Part shown: positions 44,672 through 53,537 of the stretch, in pieces
How the letters are laid out: each line of letters starts with the position of its first letter
Numbering within the stretch: position 1 is the first letter of the stretch
Assembly (NCBI RefSeq): GCF_010500965.1
Contig: NZ_QVMI01000018.1
Location: forward strand, 1-64,000
DNA: 64,000 nt
Direction of reading: 5' to 3'
Source: Bacteroides sp. 51
Lineage (GTDB): Bacteria > Bacteroidota > Bacteroidia > Bacteroidales > Bacteroidaceae
The notes under the pieces: generated by a model
Database searches by the model: none
What the model saw: only the letters and a program-made list of their open reading frames with translations
What the model was told of the DNA's origin: nothing
Made by a program: the position numbers and the translations under genes

Positions 44672-45892
44672 ATGAAAAGAGGTTCGGCAGATTTACCCTT
44701 ACATTACGGAACAGTTCCTCCCTGGTTGGCTCAACGAATGATGCTACTTGGGGGCGCTATTGCAGAAGCTATCGTAATGGAATATGGTCGCCCAGCATTG
44801 CTGCAACGTTTAAGTGATCCGTTCTGGTTTCAATCATTGGGTTGTGTATTGGGAATGGACTGGCACTCTTCGGGCATTACCACCTCGGTAATGAACGCAT
44901 TAAAGAAAGCAATCAACAAGCGTTCGGCCGAATTGGGCATCTACGTTTGTGGCGGACGGGGAAAGTCTTCCCGGCAAACGCCCGCCGAACTATTGGACAT
45001 AGCCTATAAAACCGGATTGAATGGCGATGAATTAGTTAGAAGTAGCCGTCTCTCGGCGAAAGTAGATAATACGGCCGTGCAAGATGGTTTCCAGCTCTAC
45101 CTCCATTCTTTTATCGTTACCGAGGATGGCGATTGGGCGGTTATCCAGCAAGGTATGAACGGCAACAGCTGCATGGCACGCCGTTATCACTGGCTCTCTT
45201 CTTCGCTGAAATCATTTATGGAAGAACCACACACTTCGGTATGTGGCAAGAACCAGGGACTCATCCTGAACCTGACGGATAAGCAGGCTGCACCCACCAA
45301 ATCGGGAATACTGGAGCTAACGAAAGAATCGCCCGATAAACTGATCAAAGAAGTTCCCCTGATTATGCCCCGGCGCCATGATGTACGTGTACAAGATGTG
45401 AACCTCAAACGCCTGGGAGCCGCACTTATACTGGCACACGAAACAGAAGTTAAAGATATCGAGTCACTCCTTCTGCTCGAAGGAGTGGGACCACGGACGT
45501 TACAATCGCTTACGCTGGTCAGCGAGGTTATACATGGTACTCCTTCCCGCTTTTCCGATCCGGCACGTTTTTCTTTCTCCCACGGTGGGAAAGACGGTCA
45601 CCCGTTCCCTGTTCCTACGCGGGTGTACGATGAAACGATAGAGGTGTTCGACAAAGCCATTCACCAGGCCAAACTTGGCGATAAGGATAAATCGGAAGCG
45701 CTGAAAAACCTTTCCAAGATATCACAGGAGATCGAAAAGGGATATACGCCCCGCAACTTCTTTGACGAATGGGTAGAACATGAGCGCAATACTTCGTACT
45801 TATACGGCGGGAAGACTGTTTTCGGAGATGCCGAACCACCCAAAGATGAAGACAAGAAGAACGAAAACAAGCAGCTTAGTCTGTGGGACTAA
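44672..45892 (+). CDS. DUF763 domain protein with C-terminal sliding-clamp-like peptide
   Basis: A 406-residue cytosolic protein matching DUF763 along most of its length: opening RGSADLPLHYGTVPPWLAQRM, CGGRGKSSRQTP near 92, and a helix-hairpin-helix-like EGVGPRTLQSLTLVSE near 270 followed by HGGKDGHPFPVPTRVYDETI. DUF763 proteins have no agreed function; the hairpin suggests DNA binding. The last residues, QLSLWD (401-406), fit the beta-clamp binding motif QL(S/D)LF/W. A -7-like TAACTTCG lies only 5 bases before the ATG, so the message may be nearly leaderless. It overlaps the convergent fucP end by 17 bases. Confidence 0.85.
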   Translation: MKRGSADLPLHYGTVPPWLAQRMMLLGGAIAEAIVMEYGRPALLQRLSDPFWFQSLGCVLGMDWHSSGITTSVMNALKKAINKRSAELGIYVCGGRGKSSRQTPAELLDIAYKTGLNGDELVRSSRLSAKVDNTAVQDGFQLYLHSFIVTEDGDWAVIQQGMNGNSCMARRYHWLSSSLKSFMEEPHTSVCGKNQGLILNLTDKQAAPTKSGILELTKESPDKLIKEVPLIMPRRHDVRVQDVNLKRLGAALILAHETEVKDIESLLLLEGVGPRTLQSLTLVSEVIHGTPSRFSDPARFSFSHGGKDGHPFPVPTRVYDETIEVFDKAIHQAKLGDKDKSEALKNLSKISQEIEKGYTPRNFFDEWVEHERNTSYLYGGKTVFGDAEPPKDEDKKNENKQLSLWD

Positions 45893-47195
45893 GCTGTTTA
45901 TACGACCTATACCCATATATCGCCACTACTACAAAGCAGATAAATGGCAGGATAAAGGATATGTTCACCGCAGGCATTCCCAGAACAGTATGCTGATCGA
46001 TGATCGACGCCTGCAACGGTGGTAATATCGATCCTCCGAGAATAGCCATGATAAGTCCGGCTGCTCCAAACTTCGCATCATCGCCCAAGCCTTCAAGGGC
46101 AATTCCATAGATTGTTGGGAACATGAGCGACATACAGGCAGAGATACCTACCAGGCAATACAATCCATAGATGTTTTGCAAGGCAATTGTGCCCACCGTG
46201 AAAGCACCGGCGGCAATGGCCAGGATCATCAATAACCGTCCGGCATTGAGATAGCGCAACAAGAAGGTACAAATAAACCTACTGGAACAGAAAATAATCA
46301 TGGCAACAATGTTATACTGTTGCGAAAGAACTTCGGCAGCTTTTTCCTCCATTCCACCATCCATAAAAAGACGTGTACCGTATTGAATAATAAATGTCCA
46401 GCACATAATCTGTGCCCCCACATAGAAGAACTGAGCAATAACACCTTCACGGTAACGAGGTAAAGAGAATATCCGTTTTAATGTGGGCAGAAAATCTATT
46501 TTCTTCGATTGATCTGCATTCTTCGGCATCTTGGTAAACGTAATCAGAAGCAGCATCGCCAGGATTACCACACCTATAATGACATAAGGAGTAATGAGCA
46601 CCCCGAGGTCATAACCTTTGATCGCTTCAAATTCGGCATCACTCAAAGTAGCGCGTTCTGCCGTCTCCATCGGATGCAATTTGGCCTGAATAAAATTCAT
46701 GGCCACATACATACCCAGCAGGGAGCCCATCGGATTAAAAGACTGTGCCAGATTCAAACGGCGTGTGGCCGTCTTCTCGTCACCCATGGAAAGGATATAT
46801 GGATTTGCACTTGTTTCAAGGAAAGAAAGTCCGCAGGTCAGGATAAAGTAAGCCAGCAGGAACGGATAGTATTCTCCGATCTCTTTGGCAGGAAGGAACA
46901 GGAATGCTCCCAGGGCATACAAACCTAATCCCAGTATGATGCCTGCTTTGTAGGAATACTTACGGATAAATATGGCAGCGGGAAATGCCATGGCAAAGTA
47001 GCCGCCATAGAAAGCCACTTGTACGAGTGCACCGTCGGTTACACTCATGCGGAATATTTTAGAAAAGGCTTTTACCATGGGGTTGGTAATGTCATTGGCA
47101 AATCCCCATAGTGCAAAGCAAGAGGTAATGAGTATAAAAGGAATAAGATAGCTTACGCCATCTTTAGATAAAAGTGATTGTTTTGTGTCCTTCAT
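45876..47195 (-). CDS. fucP: L-fucose:H+ symporter family transporter (MFS)
   Basis: A 439-residue inner-membrane permease with twelve predicted helices. FucP family marks include CFALWGFANDITNPMVKAF near 26, FLETSANPYILSMG near 126 and LNLAQSFNPMGSLLG near 147, which surround the residues that bind fucose in E. coli FucP. It is the last of three fucose genes on the minus strand and probably imports L-fucose. Its 3' end overlaps the DUF763 gene. Confidence 0.9.
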   Translation of the reverse strand: MKDTKQSLLSKDGVSYLIPFILITSCFALWGFANDITNPMVKAFSKIFRMSVTDGALVQVAFYGGYFAMAFPAAIFIRKYSYKAGIILGLGLYALGAFLFLPAKEIGEYYPFLLAYFILTCGLSFLETSANPYILSMGDEKTATRRLNLAQSFNPMGSLLGMYVAMNFIQAKLHPMETAERATLSDAEFEAIKGYDLGVLITPYVIIGVVILAMLLLITFTKMPKNADQSKKIDFLPTLKRIFSLPRYREGVIAQFFYVGAQIMCWTFIIQYGTRLFMDGGMEEKAAEVLSQQYNIVAMIIFCSSRFICTFLLRYLNAGRLLMILAIAAGAFTVGTIALQNIYGLYCLVGISACMSLMFPTIYGIALEGLGDDAKFGAAGLIMAILGGSILPPLQASIIDQHTVLGMPAVNISFILPFICFVVVAIYGYRSYKQLSPTD

Positions 47196-47214
47196 GATTA
47201 TTGGGTTAATAGAT

Positions 47215-47595
47215 TTAATCGTCGTACAAATGGAACATTCGCTCCATCATTCTCCATTTCTCGGCCGAGCTTGCTCCCGGAGGGGCTACCTGAAATACGG
47301 ACATGTATTCTTCCCACTCCTTCTGACGGGGAAGGGTATCGAGCTTGGCAAAAGCCGTATCCCAGTCAAAATCCAGGGGAGTTTCTACAATCATAAACAG
47401 GCGGGTACCCAGAATATAGATTTCCATCTCTAATATACCGACTTCTTTCATTCCGGCCTTAATCTCGGGCCAGAAATCTTCTTTGGAGTGACGTTTTTTG
47501 TATTCTTCAATCAGTTTGGGGTCATCTTTAAGGTCAAGCGTCTGGCAATAACGCTTAACCGGCCCGGGGTATTGTTTTACGGCGTAGCCTTTCAT
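47215..47595 (-). CDS. L-rhamnose/L-fucose mutarotase family protein
   Basis: A 126-residue cytosolic protein of the RhaM family (PF05336), with YCQTLDLKDDPKLIEEYKKRH near 16 and the conserved WPEI, FMIVET and W-rich end. These enzymes swap alpha and beta sugar anomers. Placed between fucI and fucP it most likely serves fucose, as does the small gene beside fucP in Bacteroides fucose operons. Nineteen bases separate it from fucP. Confidence 0.88.
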   Translation of the reverse strand: MKGYAVKQYPGPVKRYCQTLDLKDDPKLIEEYKKRHSKEDFWPEIKAGMKEVGILEMEIYILGTRLFMIVETPLDFDWDTAFAKLDTLPRQKEWEEYMSVFQVAPPGASSAEKWRMMERMFHLYDD

Positions 47596-47736
47596 AAGTT
47601 GAAAGTTGAAAATTGAAAGTTAAATACGTGTTGAAGATCAACATAGAATATTTAGGCTCGTTTAAGCATTGAAATTGAAAGTCGAAAACTGAAAGCACCA
47701 TAGCCGCATGGCAACTTTCAATTTTCAACTTTCAAT
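47596..47736. repeat. Inverted repeat between mutarotase and fucI genes
   Basis: AAGTTGAAAGTTGAAAATTG (from 47596) and its complement in 47713-47745 (units of CAACTTTCAATTTT) can form a stem of about 22 bases around a 90-base loop. The repeat unit is low in complexity and seems to be repeated in tandem on the right side. It could reduce read-through from fucI to the two downstream genes. Confidence 0.5.
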
Positions 47737-47743
47737 TTTCAAC

Positions 47744-49531
47744 TTACTTATAAATCGGACCGTAGTTCTGGCAAGCTCTGTAGTCTGAGCCTTCTTTATC
47801 CATGCCGAATGCATTCCATGCCGATGGGCGGAAGATTTCATCTTCTTCTACATTATGCATACATACAGGGATACGGAGGATAGAAGCCAGGGTAATCAGG
47901 TCTTGTCCGATGTGGCCGTAGCTGATTGCTCCGTGGTTAGCTCCCCAGTTATTCATTACGGAATATACATCTTTAAATGCCGGCTTGTCATTCAAGCGGG
48001 GTACGAACCAGGTGGTTGGCCAGGTTTTGTCGGTACGGACATTTAGTGTATGGTGAACTTCAGGATCAATTTCCACTGTCCATCCTTCGGCGATTTGCAA
48101 TACGGGGCCAAGACCTTTCACGAGGTTGAGACGTGACATAGTTACAGGCATTCCACCTTTCGACAAGAAGTTAGACGAGAAGCCTCCGCCACGGAAATAG
48201 TCACGGTCGGCAGGGAACCAGGTCGTTGCTTTGAGGCAAGCTTCTACTTCTTGCTCGTTGATTTCCCAGAATGGTTTCATGGCTGGTTCGCCATCTTTGG
48301 TTTGTTGACCTGTACCGTCCAGGGTTGTTGCTCCGGAGTTGATCAGGTGGATGATACCGTTGGCTGCGCGGCCTGTTAGTTTTTTACCGGTTACGCGTTC
48401 TACGGCTTCCGGACTCCAGTACGTACGTACATCGGAGAAGATCTGGGCAGTGTTCGTCAGCAAGTGACCGAACAACATGGCTACGCCATTGCAAGCATCG
48501 TTTTCGGTAGCTACTACATACGCCTGACGGATACCGTTCCAGTCGAAAGAAGTGTTTAGCAGTGCTTCAGAGAAGTCACCGTTTGGCAAGAAGTCTGTCC
48601 ACTGGCGTTGGCCCTGGAAACCGGAAACAATAGCGTTATGTCCCAATGATTCTTCTTTAAAACCTTTTTCCAATAGTTTAGGGTTGCCTTGCATCAGGTC
48701 GCGGATGATGAGGGTCATCTTCACTACAAACTCCCAGTCACTATCTTTTTCTTCACGGCTCTTTTGTTTCTCCGAACGGTTGTAGTCTGTACCTTCATTG
48801 GGTTTGCAGTACTTCTTGGTCCATTCCATCGCCTTGTTGAATTCTTCTTCATCGTATATCTTTTGTTCGATACGGCGAAGTACCTCCATGGAGTCGACCA
48901 CTTCATTGCGCATGCCCAGATATTCCTGGAAGAATTCAGGGTTAACGATAGAACCGGCAATACCCATAGATACGCTACCGACAGACAGGTAAGACTTACC
49001 ACGCATTACAGCAACGGCTTGTGCGGCACGTGCAAAACGCAATAGTTTCTCTGCGGCATCGGCAGGGATGGTATTGTCTGTAATATCCTGAACATCGTGT
49101 CCGTAGATTCCGAATGCCGGCAATCCTTTTTGTGCATGGGCGGCAAGAACAGCGGCCAGATACACAGCTCCCGGACGTTCTGTTCCGTTGAATCCCCAAA
49201 CAGCTTTCGGGTAGTGAGGGTTCATGTCCATGGTTTCTGCACCATAGCACCAACAAGAGGTTACGGTAATGGTACTGCCCACGCCTTCGCGTTCGAATTT
49301 AGCCGCACAAGCTGCGCTCTCTGCTACACGACCGATGGTACCATCGGCGATAACACATTCCACGGGACTTCCGTCGCCGTTCTTAAGGTTACTGCTAATT
49401 AACTCGGCCACGGCACGTGCCAGGTTCATTGTTTTTTCTTCCAGCCCTTCGCGGACACCTCCCTGACGGCCATCAATGGTCGGACGAATACCGATCTTTG
49501 GCCATTCTCCCTGAAATCTTTTTGTTTTCAT
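47744..49531 (-). CDS. fucI: L-fucose isomerase
   Basis: A 595-residue cytosolic isomerase that turns L-fucose into L-fuculose (also acts on D-arabinose), length matching E. coli FucI at 591. Family stretches seen are [20 protein letters not shown] near 11, [35 protein letters not shown] near 91, [11 protein letters not shown] near 342 with the metal glutamate region, and the histidine-containing VHHTLNVRT near 495. It heads the fucose gene set. No fuculokinase or aldolase gene is nearby. Confidence 0.95.
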   Translation of the reverse strand: MKTKRFQGEWPKIGIRPTIDGRQGGVREGLEEKTMNLARAVAELISSNLKNGDGSPVECVIADGTIGRVAESAACAAKFEREGVGSTITVTSCWCYGAETMDMNPHYPKAVWGFNGTERPGAVYLAAVLAAHAQKGLPAFGIYGHDVQDITDNTIPADAAEKLLRFARAAQAVAVMRGKSYLSVGSVSMGIAGSIVNPEFFQEYLGMRNEVVDSMEVLRRIEQKIYDEEEFNKAMEWTKKYCKPNEGTDYNRSEKQKSREEKDSDWEFVVKMTLIIRDLMQGNPKLLEKGFKEESLGHNAIVSGFQGQRQWTDFLPNGDFSEALLNTSFDWNGIRQAYVVATENDACNGVAMLFGHLLTNTAQIFSDVRTYWSPEAVERVTGKKLTGRAANGIIHLINSGATTLDGTGQQTKDGEPAMKPFWEINEQEVEACLKATTWFPADRDYFRGGGFSSNFLSKGGMPVTMSRLNLVKGLGPVLQIAEGWTVEIDPEVHHTLNVRTDKTWPTTWFVPRLNDKPAFKDVYSVMNNWGANHGAISYGHIGQDLITLASILRIPVCMHNVEEDEIFRPSAWNAFGMDKEGSDYRACQNYGPIYK

Positions 49532-49564
49532 GATATGTTTATTTAGAATTTAGTTACTAAAAAC

Positions 49565-49572
49565 CAAAGATA
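49565..49572 (-). promoter_or_regulatory. Predicted -7 box for fucI
   Basis: Minus-strand TATCTTTG, 34 bases before the fucI ATG. A TTTG lies upstream but at 13 rather than about 20 bases. Confidence 0.45.
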
Positions 49573-49646
49573 GAGTTTATGATATCAAAAGTCTTGCATT
49601 ATTTCGGCGTAGCAATAGTACATTTTCGATATCCATTCGTCATTTA

Positions 49647-49678
49647 TTTGTTTTAACGACTAATAACGAGTAACTTTA
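49647..49678 (+). promoter_or_regulatory. Predicted promoter for the AraC regulator beside fucI
   Basis: TTTG at 49647-49650 and TAACTTTA at 49671-49678 are 20 bases apart, the Bacteroides spacing, with one mismatch in the -7 box. The leader to the ATG is about 31 bases. Confidence 0.45.
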
Positions 49679-49714
49679 TCCGTTCTTCATCTTAACATAA
49701 AAGCGATACAACCA

Positions 49715-50590
49715 ATGGCGAATATACCCGAACACATCCAACTACTCCTTCTTAATATAGGCTACCTTGAGATGAATGCCAACTGGAACTGGAAAGATGT
49801 GTACAGTCCTTTCGCCCGCATTTATTACGTGACCGGAGGGGAAGCCAAAACGCATATCGGCAACCGGACATATATTCTCAGACCCAACCACTTATACCTG
49901 ACGCCTCCTTTCGTATTGCATACCAATGAGTGTAGCGGACATTTCTCACATTATTATATACACTTTTACGAAACGGCGCTTCATAAAGAATCTATTTTCG
50001 ACAAATACGATTTCCCTATAGAGTTAAACGCAAGCGTGTTAGACTTGCACCTGTCTCAACGCCTGCTCGAAATCAACCCTAACCGCCAGTTGCAACAGCT
50101 CGACCCTAGTCTTTACGACAACATGCCGACTTTCTCGCAGTATATTGCCGATAATAACCGGATGCCATTACACGCAACGATAGAAACAGAGGGTATCTTA
50201 CTTCAATTGATTTCTAAGTTTTTTGAGGTGGCAAAGATCAAATCGCGCCATACGGATGCACGCGTCACAAAGTGTTTGCAATTCATTCATGAGAATACAG
50301 ATAAGGATATCTCCATAAAACAGTTAGCAGATATTGCTTGTATAACGGAGGATCATCTGATACGGATTTTCAAGAAGGAAACTCATTCTACTCCACTGAA
50401 GTATATTCATACAAAGAAGATGGAGAAAGCGCAGTTGCTACTCCTCACCACAGAAATACCTGTTCGCGATATTGCACTCGAGCTTTCTATGGATAATACA
50501 TCTTACTTTAACCGGATATTTAAATCGTATATGGGGAAGACTCCCACCGAGTACAGGGAACAGGCTAAGCAGGGAGGCGCTACGGTTTAG
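49715..50590 (+). CDS. AraC family regulator, probably of the fucose genes
   Basis: A 291-residue protein with a cupin-like sensor (about 20-100, GGEAKTHIGNRTYILRPNHLYLTPP) and a double helix-turn-helix at about 190-285 (LADIACITEDHLIRIFKKETH, ARDIALELSMDNTSYFNRIFK-like second helix). It is divergent from fucI across 183 bases that contain both promoters, which points to control of the fucose set. Bacteroides thetaiotaomicron uses a GntR-type repressor there, so this would be a different solution. Confidence 0.88.
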   Translation: MANIPEHIQLLLLNIGYLEMNANWNWKDVYSPFARIYYVTGGEAKTHIGNRTYILRPNHLYLTPPFVLHTNECSGHFSHYYIHFYETALHKESIFDKYDFPIELNASVLDLHLSQRLLEINPNRQLQQLDPSLYDNMPTFSQYIADNNRMPLHATIETEGILLQLISKFFEVAKIKSRHTDARVTKCLQFIHENTDKDISIKQLADIACITEDHLIRIFKKETHSTPLKYIHTKKMEKAQLLLLTTEIPVRDIALELSMDNTSYFNRIFKSYMGKTPTEYREQAKQGGATV

Positions 50591-50679
50591 GGATTGAGGT
50601 TGGTTTCCAGTATTTAACAATTGCCTGACGTACATAGAGAATATCTTGAACAAATCGCTGCCGGAAACGTTTGTTATAC

Positions 50680-51483
50680 ATGGCAGAAATTCTACATACT
50701 TTTCTACTTCCCAGTGCGTGGATTGCACTGCTTACGCTGGCGTTTCTGGAAGTCGTTCTGGGAATAGATAACATTGTATTCCTCTCCATCATGACATCCA
50801 AGTTGCCCGAGAAAGAGCAACCCCACGGACGGTTTGTTGGTTTGGGACTTGCTATGCTTGCCCGTATCGGCTTGCTGTTTGGTATATCTCTGCTTATGCA
50901 ACTCACCAAGCCTTGGTTTTCTTTTGAAACTTCCTGGATTTCGGCAAGTATTACAGGGCAAAGTATCATCATTTTGCTTGGGGGATTGTTTTTGCTTTAT
51001 AAGAGCGTTACCGAAGTACATCATAAACTGGAGGGAGCGGATGAGAACGTTAACGTTACCTCCAAACGTAGTAGTTTCTGGGGAATTATGGCTCAGATCG
51101 TGGCATTGGATATTATCTTTTCTTTCGATAGCGTACTTACTGCGGTGGGCATGGTAAGCTTCCGCGATTTTGGTTACGGCGGCGCTATGGCCATTATGAT
51201 TACGGCGGTTGTGGTGGCGGTGGCTATGATGATGTTTTTCTCCGGCCCAATCAGCAAGTTTGTGAATACGCATCCTACGATACAGATGCTTGCACTGTCT
51301 TTCCTGATTCTTATCGGGGTAATGTTGCTGGTAGAAGCTGCGCATCTTTCCAATCTGGTGATCTTCGGAACGGAGGTGCATGAAATTCCGAAGGGATACA
51401 TTTACTTCGCGATTGCATTCTCGCTGGGGGTAGAGATGCTGAATATGAAGCTGAGTAGGAGAAAGATATCGAAAGAACAATAA
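50680..51483 (+). CDS. TerC family integral membrane protein
   Basis: A 267-residue membrane protein with about seven helices and the two TerC signatures: EVVLGIDNIVFLSIMTSKLP near 25 and DIIFSFDSVLTAVGM near 150, whose acidic residues are thought to bind metal ions. Relatives (Alx, YoaE, TerC) export manganese or take part in metal supply to secreted proteins. The ATG at 50680 follows a TTG-led three-codon extension that was not accepted. Stands alone. Confidence 0.9.
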   Translation: MAEILHTFLLPSAWIALLTLAFLEVVLGIDNIVFLSIMTSKLPEKEQPHGRFVGLGLAMLARIGLLFGISLLMQLTKPWFSFETSWISASITGQSIIILLGGLFLLYKSVTEVHHKLEGADENVNVTSKRSSFWGIMAQIVALDIIFSFDSVLTAVGMVSFRDFGYGGAMAIMITAVVVAVAMMMFFSGPISKFVNTHPTIQMLALSFLILIGVMLLVEAAHLSNLVIFGTEVHEIPKGYIYFAIAFSLGVEMLNMKLSRRKISKEQ

Positions 51484-51572
51484 TCACATAAGAACAGGTC
51501 TATTCTTTGCACTGTGCGAATAGAGAGTTTGCACACACCGCTTTGCCTGTCAACACGCAAGCAGTACAATGT

Positions 51573-51640
51573 ATGAAGAATAGCGCTGTTTTTCATGAAG
51601 AATAGCGCTATTCTTCGCAAAAAACAGCGCTATTCTTCAT
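51573..51640. repeat. Nested perfect palindromes after the TerC gene
   Basis: 51573-51593 (ATGAAGAATAGCGCTGTTTTT) needs shortening here: its first 20 bases are the arm, and the reverse complement is at 51620-51640. The loop holds a second palindrome, GAAGAATAGCGCTATTCTTC (51597-51616), which shares sequence with the arms, so several folds compete. It occupies part of the 413-base gap to marR, which shows no gene. Confidence 0.65.
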
Positions 51641-51848
51641 TTAGTATAGGGAATAAGTGAAAACTTCCGACCTTTACCGTGCAGTTAAGCCAACTGTTAA
51701 GTATATGCAGTAAAGCTGCAATCAGTGTTTTCTGGATGGACAAGAGATCTCCCACACCCCTCCCCTTTGAATATTCTTCTTGGGAGTTTTTACACAGCCT
51801 CTTAGGTGAGAGGGTGTTTTTATTCTTTTGTTTAAAACTCCTAAAATG

Positions 51849-51880
51849 TTTGGATTTAGTTTATACATAAACTAATTTTG
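51849..51880 (+). promoter_or_regulatory. Promoter and MarR-type operator before the marR-MFS pair
   Basis: TTTG (51849-51852), 20 bases, TAATTTTG (51873-51880): a consensus Bacteroides promoter. Between the two boxes and overlapping the -7 box is a perfect palindrome TTAGTTTAT-AC-ATAAACTAA (51856-51875), just where a MarR repressor would block RNA polymerase. The first gene downstream is a MarR protein, so self-repression is likely. Confidence 0.75.
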
Positions 51881-51896
51881 CAAGAAATTAGAGAGA

Positions 51897-52349
51897 ATGA
51901 AGAAGAAAACAGAGATACCCAACGAGCAATTAGGCTATTTATTGACCCAGGTTTCTTTCCTTAAACAACGCATCACCAATGCGGCGTTGAAAGAACTCGA
52001 TATCACTTACGTGCAATTCATCATCCTGGCCGGAACGCTGGAATTAGGGGCAGACGGTGGCATCGTTACCCAACAATCCATCGCTTCGGAACGGCGACTA
52101 GACAAGGCTATGGTATCGAACGTAGTCAAAACACTAATTGAAAAGGGTTTCTTAACCCGTCAGGAACATCCCGAAGATAAACGTGCTTTCACCCTGAGGC
52201 TCACCCCGGCAGGAGAAGAGAAAGCCATGCAGGGAAAAGACATTGCCCGGAAAGTAGACCATACGTTCTTTGCACACATTGACCACGAAGCGTTCCGCGA
52301 GTCGCTGAAACAATTACTTAAAAACGAAACAGGCAACCATGGAGAATAA
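51897..52349 (+). CDS. MarR family transcription regulator
   Basis: A 150-residue winged-helix dimer protein. Visible parts are the helix bundle opening LGYLLTQVSFLKQRITNAAL, recognition region TQQSIASERRLDKAMVSNVVKTLIEKGF near 60-90 and the wing QEHPEDKRAFTLRLTPAGEE. It overlaps the MFS gene by 11 bases and has a palindrome in its promoter, so it probably represses itself and the transporter until a small molecule binds. Confidence 0.92.
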   Translation: MKKKTEIPNEQLGYLLTQVSFLKQRITNAALKELDITYVQFIILAGTLELGADGGIVTQQSIASERRLDKAMVSNVVKTLIEKGFLTRQEHPEDKRAFTLRLTPAGEEKAMQGKDIARKVDHTFFAHIDHEAFRESLKQLLKNETGNHGE

Positions 52350-53529
52350 TAATAACCGTCCGGCACTGTGGACAAGAGATTTCATTCTGGCCTTCACTTC
52401 CAACCTGCTGCTGTTCTACTCCTTTTATATGCTCATTCCGGTGCTGCCGTTCTATGTATTGAACAATCTCGGAGCAGGCGAATCGCAGGCAGGAGTAATC
52501 CTATCACTTTATACAATAGCGGCATTGGTTATCCGCCCTTTTTCGGGATATCTGGTCGATGCATTCAGCCGTAAGCCCTTGTACCTGGTCTGCTACGGAT
52601 TCTTTTGCGTGATATTTGCCGGATATGTGGTGGGAACCACCCTCTTTCTGTTTATCGTCATGCGTGTCCTGCACGGATTTGCTTTTGGCATCAGTACCGT
52701 CAGCGGAAGTACGGTAGCGGTAGACGTCATGCCGTCGGAGCGCCGGGGCGAAGGCATCGGCTACTTCGGGATGGCCGCTAACATCGCTATGGCCGTTGGT
52801 CCCGTAGCCGGACTGTGGGTACACAAGACCTACGGTTTCGAGGCACTGTTCCTCGCCGCTTTCTGTTCCAGCCTCATCGGGTTCCTGACCATTACGCTGA
52901 TAAAACCGATCAGGAAAGAACACGTACCTGCGGAAAGCAAACCACCACTCTCGCTTGACAGGTTTATCCTGCTAAAAGCCCTTCCCTGTGTTGCCCTGCT
53001 CTTTATTGTGGGATTAGGCTACGGATCGGTCTTGAATTATATCGGATTGTACAGCGAAACCGCATCCTTTGCCAACAGTGCCGGAGCATTCTTCGTCGCA
53101 CTCTCTGCCGGGGTGATTCTGGCCCGCCTCCTGTCGGCACGCTATATAAATAAAGGAAAGATAAACCAGATGATCTACATCGGAACCGTAATGCTGTTGG
53201 TTGCATTCGGACTGTTTACAATATGTTCGAGTGCGTGGATGCTTTACCTGATCGCTTTTCTGCTGGGTGCCGGACTGGGATATATCAACCCTGCTTTCCA
53301 GAGCATGCTCATCAACCTTGCCCGGCACGACCAACGCGGAACGGCAAACGCTACGTATTTCACTTTCTGGGACCTGGGCATCGGACTGGGAACTGCCGTT
53401 GGCGGTATCATCATTGCCCGGCTCAACTTTGAATGGCTATACGCTATTTGTGGCGCAGCGCTTGTTTTGGCTTTGATTTACTTTGCCACTGTTTCGGCAG
53501 GGTATTTTAACAGGAATAAGTTACGGTAG
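52339..53529 (+). CDS. MFS efflux transporter
   Basis: A 396-residue inner-membrane protein with twelve predicted helices. The MFS loop motif GYLVDAFSRKPLYL near 75 and SGSTVAVDVMPSERRGEGIGYFGMAANIAMAVGP in the third to fifth helices mark the drug:H+ antiporter or sugar efflux groups. Translationally coupled to MarR by overlap, so it is probably an exporter of a toxic or signalling compound. The substrate is unknown. Its end is 8 bases from the convergent STN protein gene. Confidence 0.9.
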   Translation: MENNNNRPALWTRDFILAFTSNLLLFYSFYMLIPVLPFYVLNNLGAGESQAGVILSLYTIAALVIRPFSGYLVDAFSRKPLYLVCYGFFCVIFAGYVVGTTLFLFIVMRVLHGFAFGISTVSGSTVAVDVMPSERRGEGIGYFGMAANIAMAVGPVAGLWVHKTYGFEALFLAAFCSSLIGFLTITLIKPIRKEHVPAESKPPLSLDRFILLKALPCVALLFIVGLGYGSVLNYIGLYSETASFANSAGAFFVALSAGVILARLLSARYINKGKINQMIYIGTVMLLVAFGLFTICSSAWMLYLIAFLLGAGLGYINPAFQSMLINLARHDQRGTANATYFTFWDLGIGLGTAVGGIIIARLNFEWLYAICGAALVLALIYFATVSAGYFNRNKLR

Positions 53530-53537
53530 TAATTTAA

